This document shows positions 1 through 7,901 of a stretch of 38,370 nucleotides of DNA, piece by piece. The stretch comes from Lacticaseibacillus hegangensis (GTDB lineage: Bacteria; Bacillota; Bacilli; Lactobacillales; Lactobacillaceae): positions 1 through 38,370 of the forward strand of contig NZ_RHOL01000025.1 of NCBI RefSeq assembly GCF_003946465.1, read 5' to 3'. Position 1 is the stretch's first letter; every line of letters starts with the position of its first letter. The position numbers and the translations under genes were made by a program. The notes under the pieces are model-generated. The model searched no databases, had not been told where the DNA came from, and saw nothing but the letters and a program-made list of their open reading frames with translations.

Positions 1-77
1 TACCGATGCATGGCGTAACAGCCTAGACCACTATCAAGAATTCGTTATCATCGTTGCACTTGACTTGAAAATTGAGG
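1..77. repeat. Left copy of a 77-bp exact terminal inverted repeat
   Basis: Bases 1-77 are the exact reverse complement of 38294-38370. Identity ends abruptly at base 78: AAATAC follows on the left, GACGTG on the inverted right side. Read rightward, the repeat holds an open frame from base 2 (TDAWRNSLDHYQEF...). At the right end of the window that frame ends naturally in KIEGRE-stop, whereas here it runs into a mismatched continuation. The right copy therefore looks like the native context. 77 is also a common assembler k-mer, so an assembly-graph overlap is a serious alternative to a true repeat. Confidence 0.95.
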
Positions 78-1082
78 AAATACATATTTTCTCAAAAACC
101 AGGATTCGAGCGACGAGGGATTTGGACATGGGGACATGCAATATACGATTACCACCGTTTCGTGAAACAGATGGCGATGCTAGGTCTAAATGCTCTAACG
201 ATTTGGGATGATTACGCTCCGATTAATCTTCGCGAAGTGGTTTCATTTTGCCACGAATATGGAATACAGGTTACTTTCGGATATTCATGGGGCTGGGATG
301 AGGGCGTAGATGCGTTATCAGATCAAGAGCTTGAACGCTGGCAGACCTTAGCCATAACAAAATACGAACATGATTACTTACATGCAAAGGGGGATGGAAT
401 CTATTTCCAAGCATTTACGGAGACAACCAATGAAACCATCCACGGCACTCCAATTGCAGAAGCGGTTGTTAAGTGGACGAATAGCATAGCTGGAGCAATG
501 CTCAGCAAATGGCCGGATTTAAAGATTCAGTTTGGACTTCACGCGACCAGCGTCATTAATAAAATTGACGTACTTTCCCGGGTAGATCCCCGAGTAAATA
601 TTGTTTGGGAAGATGTAGGATCTTTCCCATTCGCTTACATGTCCCGTGACACCCATGACTTGGAGCAGACGCGGCAACTCACTGATCGGATTCGGCATCT
701 TAGACCAACAACTGATCCAAGTGACACGGTGGGTGTAGTTCTTAAGGGACAAGTTTGCCTTGATTGGAGCAATTTTGAGCACCAGAAAGGTCCATACCTG
801 CTTGGTGTACGTTCGGAAAAACAGATTGCCAAGCGCAGGGAGAAAGTCAGGACCCAGTGGCATGATGTTCAATCTTATTGGTTAAAGAACCTATCCCTGT
901 ATCGATACACTCTACGACAATTGGATGGAGCATCAATATATGACTTAGTTGAGGATGCCTCATTAGAGACAGATTGTTGGTTCTCAGTTGCCTTGTATGC
1001 TTTATCACTCTGGGATAGTCATACCAGTGATCTAGATTTAATTCAGTTAGTAGCCCAACGCTCAAATGTTGTTTTCGCATAA
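72..1082 (+). CDS. TIM-barrel glycosidase-like protein, probably 5' truncated
   Basis: This 336-residue cytoplasmic-looking protein starts at a TTG with no convincing ribosome binding site. The start lies inside the terminal repeat, just after an in-frame TGA at 66-68. The N-terminal part (RRGIWTWGHAIYDYHRF, ALTIWDDYAPIN, VTFGYSWGWDEG) resembles the barrel of predicted glycoside hydrolases, with many tryptophans and acidic residues at strand ends. Other candidate active-site stretches are FQAFTETTNE and NIVWEDVGSFPF. Homologues I recall carry more sequence before the WTWGH block, so the true N-terminus is probably lost at the window edge. It is first in a co-directional operon and its stop overlaps the GGAGG of the permease gene. 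Family, catalytic residues and substrate are not established. Confidence 0.55.
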   Translation: MRKYIFSQKPGFERRGIWTWGHAIYDYHRFVKQMAMLGLNALTIWDDYAPINLREVVSFCHEYGIQVTFGYSWGWDEGVDALSDQELERWQTLAITKYEHDYLHAKGDGIYFQAFTETTNETIHGTPIAEAVVKWTNSIAGAMLSKWPDLKIQFGLHATSVINKIDVLSRVDPRVNIVWEDVGSFPFAYMSRDTHDLEQTRQLTDRIRHLRPTTDPSDTVGVVLKGQVCLDWSNFEHQKGPYLLGVRSEKQIAKRREKVRTQWHDVQSYWLKNLSLYRYTLRQLDGASIYDLVEDASLETDCWFSVALYALSLWDSHTSDLDLIQLVAQRSNVVFA

Positions 1083-1099
1083 AAGGAGGAATGACTAAC

Positions 1100-2383
1100 A
1101 TGGATACAGTTCGGTTAATTCTGATTCTACTTGTGTTCTTTGGCGGAATTGCTTTGATGATGAGTAAGAAGTTACCTGCCATTCTGGCGTTGCCACTAAT
1201 TGGTATTCTTGTGCCGATTATTGCGGGTGTCCCACTGTTGACCACTGCCGCCAAGGATGGTCAAACCGTAGCAGGATTCGTTATTGTTGCTGGATCCGCT
1301 AGGTTGGCTGATACAATTATTGTCACTATTTTTGGGGCTATTTTTGCAAAAGTCATTGATAAACAGGGAATCGCTGACGGTATTATTCGAAAGGCCGCGG
1401 AACTTGCCGGTGATAAACCAGTAGCTATGGCGTTTGCTTTAACGGCGGCAGTTGCACTGATTTTTGTTGGTATGAGTGGTGCGGGGCCTGTTATTATGGT
1501 TTGCACAATTGCTGTTCCGTTGATGCTAACGGCAGGCATTAGTGCTGTCGATGCGGCCAGTCTGATATTACTAGGAATGACCATCGGATTGAGTGTAAAT
1601 GTTTCACAATATCAGGTCTATATCGATACACTTGGAGTTACTATGGCTGCAGTAAAATCAATGAGTATTATTATCGCGATTGTTGGGATTTTTGTTACCG
1701 CGGTATACATTCTGTTTAAAGTTCGAAAGACGGCTGTTCGAAGTTCTTGGGCAATGGAAGCGGAGTCCAAACAGAAGAAGCCCGTGCCTCTGTTCGCACT
1801 GTTTACTCCAGTGCTGCCGTTCATTCTTGTATTCTTTGCAAAATTGGACGCTTCTACGGCTTTAATCCTCTCGATTGTTCTCACAGTATTAATAACTACC
1901 CCTAAGAAAATGTCCACAGTTCTTGCGGCTGCAGTAGTGGAAGGAATAAAGGATGTTGCAGCAGTTATCGGATTAATGATTGGTATTGGTATCTTGCTGA
2001 ATGGTGTTACTAATGCGGCCACAACAGGCTTAATTAAGCCATTAGTAACGGCTATCATGCCGTCCTCTCCTTTGGCATATGTAATCGTATTTACTTTACT
2101 TTCACCTTTAGCCTTGTATCGCGGGCCGATGAACATGTTTGGCTTAGGGAGCGGACTGGCTACTATTATGCTCGCAGCGGGTACGATGAATCCGGCTGCA
2201 GTCACGATGGCCCTTAGAAGTACGACTTTTGTTCAGACTGCGTCAGATCCGACTAACACGCAGAATGTAATCTGTGCGGATTATGCACAGGTTGATGTGA
2301 ACGATATTTTGAAAGCTACGCTGCCCTGGACGATGATTATTTGCTTCATTACGCTGATTTACAGTGCTGTGTTTATCTATTAA
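1100..2383 (+). CDS. Multi-span permease of the ion-transporter type (GntP/CitM-like)
   Basis: A very hydrophobic protein of about 427 residues with roughly eleven to twelve predicted membrane segments. It opens with a membrane helix (LILILLVFFGGIALMM) and has glycine-rich re-entrant-like stretches (FVGMSGAGPVIMV, YRGPMNMFGLGSGLA) typical of gluconate/citrate-type symporters. I chose the second ATG at 1100 because GGAGG at 1085-1089 leaves only one base before the first ATG at 1091 but ten bases before 1100. It lies 17 bases after the glycosidase-like gene and 84 bases before the hydantoinase-type gene. It probably imports the substrate of this operon, likely an organic acid or modified sugar. 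The substrate cannot be read from the sequence, and the family call is by general appearance only. Confidence 0.65.
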   Translation: MDTVRLILILLVFFGGIALMMSKKLPAILALPLIGILVPIIAGVPLLTTAAKDGQTVAGFVIVAGSARLADTIIVTIFGAIFAKVIDKQGIADGIIRKAAELAGDKPVAMAFALTAAVALIFVGMSGAGPVIMVCTIAVPLMLTAGISAVDAASLILLGMTIGLSVNVSQYQVYIDTLGVTMAAVKSMSIIIAIVGIFVTAVYILFKVRKTAVRSSWAMEAESKQKKPVPLFALFTPVLPFILVFFAKLDASTALILSIVLTVLITTPKKMSTVLAAAVVEGIKDVAAVIGLMIGIGILLNGVTNAATTGLIKPLVTAIMPSSPLAYVIVFTLLSPLALYRGPMNMFGLGSGLATIMLAAGTMNPAAVTMALRSTTFVQTASDPTNTQNVICADYAQVDVNDILKATLPWTMIICFITLIYSAVFIY

Positions 2384-2467
2384 TCATTGGCCGTGAACGA
2401 AGACGAGAACGATATTTATAAATTAACTTGGTTTTGCTGAAACTGATCTTGGAAGGAGAGCTATTCA

Positions 2468-4618
2468 ATGAGTAACACAAAGGTCCGGGTCGGAATCGAT
2501 GTCGGAGGTACATTTACTGATGCGGTGGTTGTTGATAACACAACCCATGAGATATTGGCAAAAGTAAAAGTGCCGACAACGCATCACGCTGCGCGCGGTG
2601 TTGCAGAAGGCATTATTATCGCGATTAACAAAGTCCTGGATGCTTCAGGAGTCGACCCCGCTGATGTGGTCTTTATAGCACATGGTACCACTCAAGCTAC
2701 TAATGCACTGCTGGAGGGGGACGTCGCGTCAGTTGGTATTATTGGGATGGGGAAGGGCTTCGAGGGGAAACGCGCTAATGGTGAGACTCAGGTAGGAGAT
2801 ATTGAGCTCGCCCCAGGAAAGTTTCTCCATACCTCACAGGTATTCCTAGATTCCACAAAACTTGATGCAGATCAGATTAGTCATGCGGTCGAGGACTTGA
2901 AAGCAAAGGGCGCAGAGGTTATTGTCGCATCTGAGGCCTACTCTGTAGATAATCCGCAGAACGAGAAAGAGGTGCTAAGAGTAGCAAATGAACATGGGAT
3001 GCTGGCTACCGGAGGTTATGAGATTTCGCAGCTCTATGGCCTGCTTGCTCGAACCCGTACTGCTTCTGTAAATGCGGCGTTGATTCCTAAGATGATGGAA
3101 ACGGCTAATATGACTGAGTCAAGCGTGAGAGAGGCACACATTAACAAACCATTGATGATAATGCGCTGCGATGGCGGAGTAATGAATGTTGATGAAGTTA
3201 GAAAGCGCCCCATTTTAACGATGCTATCCGGCTTGGCCGCGGGGGTTGCTGGCGTCTTGATGTACGAAAAAATAACTGATGGAATTTTCCTCGAGGCTGG
3301 TGGCACTTCTGTTGATATCTCTGTGGTTAAGAATGGCAAAGTAATGGTGAAGAATTCGGAAGTCGGGGGCCACAAACTGTATCTGACCTCTCTTGATGTT
3401 CGAACTCTCGGAATCGCAGGGGGTAGTATGATCGTCGTCCGTGATAAGAAAATTGTGGATGTTGGTCCCAGAAGTGCACATATTGCAGAATTAGAGTATG
3501 AATCATTTACAGAAACGGAGAACATGGCAGGAGCCTCAATAGAATTGATTGCACCATGCTCTGAAGATAGACCCGACTATGTCGCTGTAAAGAACATGGC
3601 TGGAGTGTCATACGCACTTACGCTAGCGGGAGCGGCTAATGTCCTCGGCTATGTCCCGGAAACGGATTATGCTCATGGCAACATTGAAAGCTCCACAATT
3701 GCTTGGCAAGCCCTGGCAGATTATCTGGGACAGTCGCTAGAGGATACCTGTCGTCAAGCTATGAATATCGCCACTGACAAAGTGATGAAGGTTGTCCAAC
3801 AGTTGATTGACGATTACCACTTAAATACGAATTTAACATATTTAGTTGGTGGTGGCGGTTCTGCGGCGGTTATTACACCATACTTGGGCGAGCGGATGAA
3901 GATCCGACACAGAATTGCGAAGAATGCTCCATATATATCCACTATAGGTGTTGCCTTAGCAATGGTGATGGAGCGTCTGGAGCGCAACGTTTCCAACCCG
4001 TCACCAGACGACATTAAGAAGATTCGCCATGATATTTTGGAGATGGTGACAAAAGCTGGAGCGAATCCTGATACGGTAGAAATCGCGGTAGAAATTGACA
4101 ATCAGAAGAACATTCTCCGCGCAGTTGCAACTGGTGCAACCGAACTCCGTACCAAAAACGTTGGCGAGCGGGCAAGAAGTGTAGCAGAACTGACTAAGAT
4201 TGTAAGCGAAAGCGTAGCGGTTCCCGAAAGCTCTGTATCACTGATGGCACATTCAGGAAATTGGTATGCGTTTAGCGCGCAGAAAGTCAGCAGGACACTG
4301 TTTGGGTTGTTAAAGAAAACGACAAACATGGTTAGAATCATTGATGCTGACGGTGTAATTAGGTTGCAAAACGATGATGCCCTAATCATCGCAACTGATA
4401 AGAAGAACATCGAATCAGACTTTCTAGGGATAATAGACGATTTGACTGTATATAATGACGGCGGAGCAATCTTGCCTAAGTGTTACTTATATTTTCGTCA
4501 AAAGACAGCTGATCTAAGTGGTGTGCTTGATAAAGAGCAGTTGTTACCATTAATCAATATGGAACTAGAATATGTTGAAGATGCTGAGAAAATTATTGCT
4601 GTTGCAATCAGAGGATAG
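2468..4618 (+). CDS. Hydantoinase/oxoprolinase family protein (HyuA-like)
   Basis: This 716-residue protein belongs to the family of ATP-dependent lactam, hydantoin and ketone activating enzymes (HyuA, 5-oxoprolinase, acetone carboxylase beta). Residues 7-22 hold the actin-like phosphate-binding motif GIDVGGTFTDAVVV. The family signature HGTTQATNALLEG follows near residues 72-84, and the FLEAGGTSVDIS and YLVGGGGSAAVI blocks mark the second ATPase lobe. Residues from about 515 to the end form an extra C-terminal region (VYNDGGAILPKCYLYF) that I do not recognise. No HyuB partner is present. The start has GGAAGGAG ten bases upstream. The gene ends 3 bases before the HExxH gene, so translation is probably coupled. 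It likely hydrolyses or activates a ring amide or carbonyl at ATP cost; the substrate is unknown. Confidence 0.8.
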   Translation: MSNTKVRVGIDVGGTFTDAVVVDNTTHEILAKVKVPTTHHAARGVAEGIIIAINKVLDASGVDPADVVFIAHGTTQATNALLEGDVASVGIIGMGKGFEGKRANGETQVGDIELAPGKFLHTSQVFLDSTKLDADQISHAVEDLKAKGAEVIVASEAYSVDNPQNEKEVLRVANEHGMLATGGYEISQLYGLLARTRTASVNAALIPKMMETANMTESSVREAHINKPLMIMRCDGGVMNVDEVRKRPILTMLSGLAAGVAGVLMYEKITDGIFLEAGGTSVDISVVKNGKVMVKNSEVGGHKLYLTSLDVRTLGIAGGSMIVVRDKKIVDVGPRSAHIAELEYESFTETENMAGASIELIAPCSEDRPDYVAVKNMAGVSYALTLAGAANVLGYVPETDYAHGNIESSTIAWQALADYLGQSLEDTCRQAMNIATDKVMKVVQQLIDDYHLNTNLTYLVGGGGSAAVITPYLGERMKIRHRIAKNAPYISTIGVALAMVMERLERNVSNPSPDDIKKIRHDILEMVTKAGANPDTVEIAVEIDNQKNILRAVATGATELRTKNVGERARSVAELTKIVSESVAVPESSVSLMAHSGNWYAFSAQKVSRTLFGLLKKTTNMVRIIDADGVIRLQNDDALIIATDKKNIESDFLGIIDDLTVYNDGGAILPKCYLYFRQKTADLSGVLDKEQLLPLINMELEYVEDAEKIIAVAIRG

Positions 4619-4621
4619 AAG

Positions 4622-5284
4622 ATGTTGACCTATCAGTCAGTCTCAGACGAGGCGTGTGCTTTTCATTTATTGAAACAAGATGCAATTTTTTCTCGAATTC
4701 CAGTGGAGAGGCAGTCTGCTTTGGTGTGCCAGGCTATTGAGATTGGTAAACGTTGCTCTCGAAAATTTAGGGGAGCCAATCTGACGCGTTTTTTAGATGA
4801 AGACGGCGTGAAAATTATATACCAGCCTTCGTCGCCAATAACAGGATTACACGCCCAGATACAGTACGACGAAAAGATTAAGAAAATTGAACTCTATTCA
4901 CCTGTGATTGAGCAGATGATGCAGATTAGCCAGACAATTGTTGAGAAACTAACTTATGATCAAGTCTCCCAGTTGTTTATCGCTCACGAATTTTATCACT
5001 GGGTGGAGTATTCCAGCCATTCTTTAACCCAGAATAAATGCGACTCGGTCGAGGTTACATACTTGGGTTTTATTCATACTGACCGAAAGGTACGTATGAC
5101 AAGCGAAATAGCTGCATTTCAGTTTGCTAAAGAGCAACTTCAGCTTACTATACACCCTTTAATCTATGACCAGTTAATGAAAGTGACAGGTCAAGCAGGA
5201 ACATCCAGTGATTATTGGCCAGACCAATGGTTGAAAGAATATAGTGAGATCTTGTTGAGAAAGGACGATACGAAACATGGTTGA
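4622..5284 (+). CDS. Putative small zinc metallopeptidase-like protein (HExxH)
   Basis: A soluble 220-residue protein with no signal peptide or membrane segment. Residues 122-126 read HEFYH, a canonical HExxH zinc site. A conserved-looking SEIAAFQFAKEQL helix contains E162, placed where gluzincin-type peptidases carry the third ligand. The upstream region (IEIGKRCSRKFRG to LHAQIQYDEKIKKIELYSPVIEQM) looks like a small alpha/beta N-terminal part, as in IrrE-like or minigluzincin folds. It begins 3 bases after the hydantoinase-type gene and overlaps the FAD enzyme gene by 8 bases, so it is firmly in the operon. The zinc-site reading is direct. Peptidase, amidase or deformylase-like activity is inference, and I do not recognise the family. 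Confidence 0.6.
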   Translation: MLTYQSVSDEACAFHLLKQDAIFSRIPVERQSALVCQAIEIGKRCSRKFRGANLTRFLDEDGVKIIYQPSSPITGLHAQIQYDEKIKKIELYSPVIEQMMQISQTIVEKLTYDQVSQLFIAHEFYHWVEYSSHSLTQNKCDSVEVTYLGFIHTDRKVRMTSEIAAFQFAKEQLQLTIHPLIYDQLMKVTGQAGTSSDYWPDQWLKEYSEILLRKDDTKHG

Positions 5285-6665
5285 GACAATCACACTGTTT
5301 GGAAGAAAAGTTTCTGTGCTTGGAGACTGGGATACTGTAGTTATTGGTGGAGGTGCAGCAGGTTTTAGCGCGGCGCTAAGTAGTGCCCAGAGTGGATTAC
5401 GAACGGTAATCGTGGAGAAAAGCATACGACTTGGTGGAACCGCAGTAAATGCTTTAGTTACACCAATGATGCCTTCTTGGACAGGTCATCGTGAAAACTT
5501 CTTTGCAGTTGAGGAGAAGTTACAGGAGATTGGCGTAAAGACCAGAGATGACCTGAATTCTGCTTATCTGTGGTTCTCCCCTGAGGCGTTAAGCACGGCG
5601 TATGAAACGTTGTATCTCAATGCACAAGGGCATATTTTGTATGATACAGATGTTATCGACGCCGTAGTCGAGGATTCGAAGATTGTGGCAGTGTTGGTTA
5701 AGACTGTGGAAGGAATTGGCGCAATCAGAGCCAAATATTTTGTCGATGCAAGTGGTGACCTAGTTTTGGCTCGTTCTATAAACGTTGCAACAACACACGG
5801 CGATGACCAAGGAAACAATCAAATGAGCAGTCTTAGATTTGAGATGGGCGGTATAGATGTGGAAAGGTATCGGGCCTATCTGGTAAGCCTAAATGATCGT
5901 TTTTCCAAGTTTAATGCTGGGGGTGATTTTTATGAATCGGCTATGGTCGGTGGAGGAGACTTCGTCTTGGAGCCCCTCTTCAAGAGAGGCATAGAGCAGG
6001 GACTACTACAAACAAAGGACTTGCGTTACTATCAAACTTTCACTTTGCCGGGGAAACCGGGATGCATGTCTTTCAACTGTCCCCATTTAGCTGAGCTCAA
6101 GGACAATACGTCCGCGCTAGCACGCTCATGCGCCGTCTCTGAGGGGCACCAGATGATTAATCGATTGGTCAACTTTCTTCAACGTATGATGCCTGGGTTT
6201 GAGAACTCATTTTTGCTTCAGGAAGCATCCATGCTGGGTATACGAGAGTCCTACCGCCTTGTTGGTCAATTAGTGTTAACCGAAGATAACTATACCAACC
6301 AGAGTAGATTTAGTGACGGCATCGCACGAGGGGATTGGTACATTGACGTTCATTCTGTGACAAAGGGGCTGTTTCATCAAAATACATATAAGGAGGGTGA
6401 CTATTACGAGATTCCTTATCGTAGCATGGTCACGGATGAAATTGCGAACATAATTGTGGCAGGTCGGTGTATCTCAGCAAATTTCTTAATGCAGGCTAGT
6501 ATTCGCATCACGCCGACCTGTATTGATATGGGGCAAGCGGTAGGAGAAGCAATTGTTTTGGCGAAGCAGTTGGGAAAACCGCTTAATAGACTCAATGGTG
6601 GGCTTTTAAAAGAAAGAATGAACTATTACCAGTCAGTTGAAGAAGCAAAGAATCATACTGCCTAG
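5277..6665 (+). CDS. FAD-dependent oxidoreductase
   Basis: A 462-residue protein of the FAD_oxidored type. The dinucleotide-binding fold is at residues 18-40 (DTVVIGGGAAGFSAA, GxGxxG) followed by VIVEKSIRLGGTA. The C-terminal FAD-closing block is ISANFLMQASIRITPTCIDMGQAVGEA. YFVDASGDLVLA near residue 155 is the usual second flavin motif. It has no signal peptide, so it acts in the cytoplasm. The start ATG overlaps the HExxH gene by 8 bases, with AAGGA about 11 bases upstream. In similar catabolic clusters such flavoproteins oxidise hydroxyl groups of sugars or sugar acids. Here the substrate is unknown but should be shared with the hydantoinase-type and kinase neighbours. Confidence 0.8.
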   Translation: MVETITLFGRKVSVLGDWDTVVIGGGAAGFSAALSSAQSGLRTVIVEKSIRLGGTAVNALVTPMMPSWTGHRENFFAVEEKLQEIGVKTRDDLNSAYLWFSPEALSTAYETLYLNAQGHILYDTDVIDAVVEDSKIVAVLVKTVEGIGAIRAKYFVDASGDLVLARSINVATTHGDDQGNNQMSSLRFEMGGIDVERYRAYLVSLNDRFSKFNAGGDFYESAMVGGGDFVLEPLFKRGIEQGLLQTKDLRYYQTFTLPGKPGCMSFNCPHLAELKDNTSALARSCAVSEGHQMINRLVNFLQRMMPGFENSFLLQEASMLGIRESYRLVGQLVLTEDNYTNQSRFSDGIARGDWYIDVHSVTKGLFHQNTYKEGDYYEIPYRSMVTDEIANIIVAGRCISANFLMQASIRITPTCIDMGQAVGEAIVLAKQLGKPLNRLNGGLLKERMNYYQSVEEAKNHTA

Positions 6666-6675
6666 GGGGAGTGAG

Positions 6676-7551
6676 ATGAGGATTCTGTGTATTGATGTCG
6701 GTGGCACAGATATCAAAAGTGCTATATATCATTCGGATGGGAGACTGTTCAAGGAGTTTCCAAATACTGCTACGGCCCGCGATCACAAGCCTGTAATACA
6801 ACAAATTGTTGGGATAGTTGCCGATGGAGCTGTTCATAACCGCATTGATGGAGTCGCAGTATCGACCGCTGGTGTTGTCGATAACGTCAGTGGGGATGTT
6901 GTGTTTGCTGGATATACGATGCCGGGATATTCTGGCACCAAGATCAAGGATACAATTGAGTCAAAGTTCGGTTATGACTGTGCTGTTGAGAATGACGTTA
7001 ATGCTGCATGCCTTGCTGAGGCCTGGTTAGGAGCTGGGCAAGACCTAAGTAGTTTGGTCTGTTTAACGGTAGGAACTGGCGTTGGCGGGGCCATTATGAT
7101 AGATAGGAAACTAGTAACTGGGGTGGGGCATACAGCCGGCGAAATTGGTTACATACCAGTGGGCAACAGACATTTTCAAGACATGGCATCGACAACGTAC
7201 CTTGTGGCGAGGGCCAATGAACTGGCCGGGTCTCTTACGTATGAGAATGGGCTTCAGGTGTTTGAAGGTGTGAGATTAGGCAATGAATTTTGTATCAGGG
7301 CAGTAGATGATCTAGTGTCGAATTTATCACGGGGATTGACGACTATTATCTACCTGTTGAATCCTGAGGCCATTGTTTTAGGCGGCGGTGTGATGGCACA
7401 AAAAGACTATCTTGAGAAACGGATCATTCAATCGGTTCGCCAACAATTAGTTTCGGAGATTTTTGACCGTACGGAGATTCGCTTTGCAAAAATGGGTAAT
7501 CACGCGGGAATGATTGGCGCTTTAAAAAATTTTTTGATGTGTAAAAAGTAA
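6676..7551 (+). CDS. ROK-family sugar kinase without the zinc motif
   Basis: A 291-residue ROK kinase. The phosphate-binding motif ILCIDVGGTDIKSA is at the N-terminus, with the ENDVNAACLAE and LTVGTGVGGAI blocks and a C-terminal EAIVLGGGVM motif. I chose the ATG at 6676, preceded by AGGGGGA, over an in-frame start at 6637 that would sit inside the FAD gene. The usual ROK zinc signature (CxCGxxGCxE) is missing: after GHTAGEIGYI the protein continues PVGNRHFQDMAST with no cysteines. This is common in N-acetylmannosamine-type and some phosphotransfer variants. It is the last gene of the operon and probably phosphorylates the sugar released upstream. Substrate not known. Confidence 0.85.
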   Translation: MRILCIDVGGTDIKSAIYHSDGRLFKEFPNTATARDHKPVIQQIVGIVADGAVHNRIDGVAVSTAGVVDNVSGDVVFAGYTMPGYSGTKIKDTIESKFGYDCAVENDVNAACLAEAWLGAGQDLSSLVCLTVGTGVGGAIMIDRKLVTGVGHTAGEIGYIPVGNRHFQDMASTTYLVARANELAGSLTYENGLQVFEGVRLGNEFCIRAVDDLVSNLSRGLTTIIYLLNPEAIVLGGGVMAQKDYLEKRIIQSVRQQLVSEIFDRTEIRFAKMGNHAGMIGALKNFLMCKK

Positions 7552-7641
7552 GCTAAGGGAGGTTTTGGTTTTATAAATATCAAGCAAATATTTTCTTGTT
7601 AAATTTGATCGTAAAATATAGAGTGAAGTTTACTTTACGAA

Positions 7642-7700
7642 CTGGCTGGAACGTTCCAGGAATACCACTGGAGCAATTCCAGCCAGTATTAATTATTTTG
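7642..7700 (+). terminator. Rho-independent terminator of the first operon
   Basis: An inverted repeat CTGGCTGGAA (7642-7651) pairs with TTCCAGCCAG (7677-7686). A second inner arm pair TCCAG/CTGGA extends it into one long imperfect hairpin, followed by a T-rich stretch (TATTAATTATTTTGTG). It ends the operon that closes with the ROK kinase. Confidence 0.65.
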
Positions 7701-7816
7701 TGTTTTCAAATGAACATGGGTCTGGCGGGTTAACAATCTAGTGGTGGGAATACTTGGTGTAGGAACCTAACGTGAGACACTCTGTTTCTTTCCATAGTAA
7801 TCCGCCCCAAGCCCAG

Positions 7817-7845
7817 TTGCGTGCGCCTTACCGTTCGGATAAAAT
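7817..7845 (+). promoter_or_regulatory. Candidate sigma-70-type promoter for the cation ATPase
   Basis: TTGCGT (7817-7822) and TAAAAT (7840-7845) are separated by 17 bases, 56 bases upstream of the ATPase start codon. No operator-like repeat is evident. Confidence 0.5.
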
Positions 7846-7901
7846 ACAATTAATATGACATGGCATTTTGCCAAATTTATAAGGAAAAAGGATGATGATA
7901 C

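Larger units (their letters stand above)
7552..7901. other. Intergenic region between first operon and P-type ATPase
   Basis: The first 90 bases are AT-rich with no gene I can support. The terminator hairpin follows, then about 130 bases (7687-7816) in which I see no RNA gene or reading frame. The ATPase promoter lies at 7817-7845. The change from AT-rich to GC-rich DNA happens here, so it may mark an island edge. Confidence 0.5.

Noticed and set aside
1-77. Terminal repeat as the inverted end of a specific named transposon
   Set aside because: The 77 bases carry an open reading frame and no TG...CA or other recognisable element end; no transposase can be linked to it.
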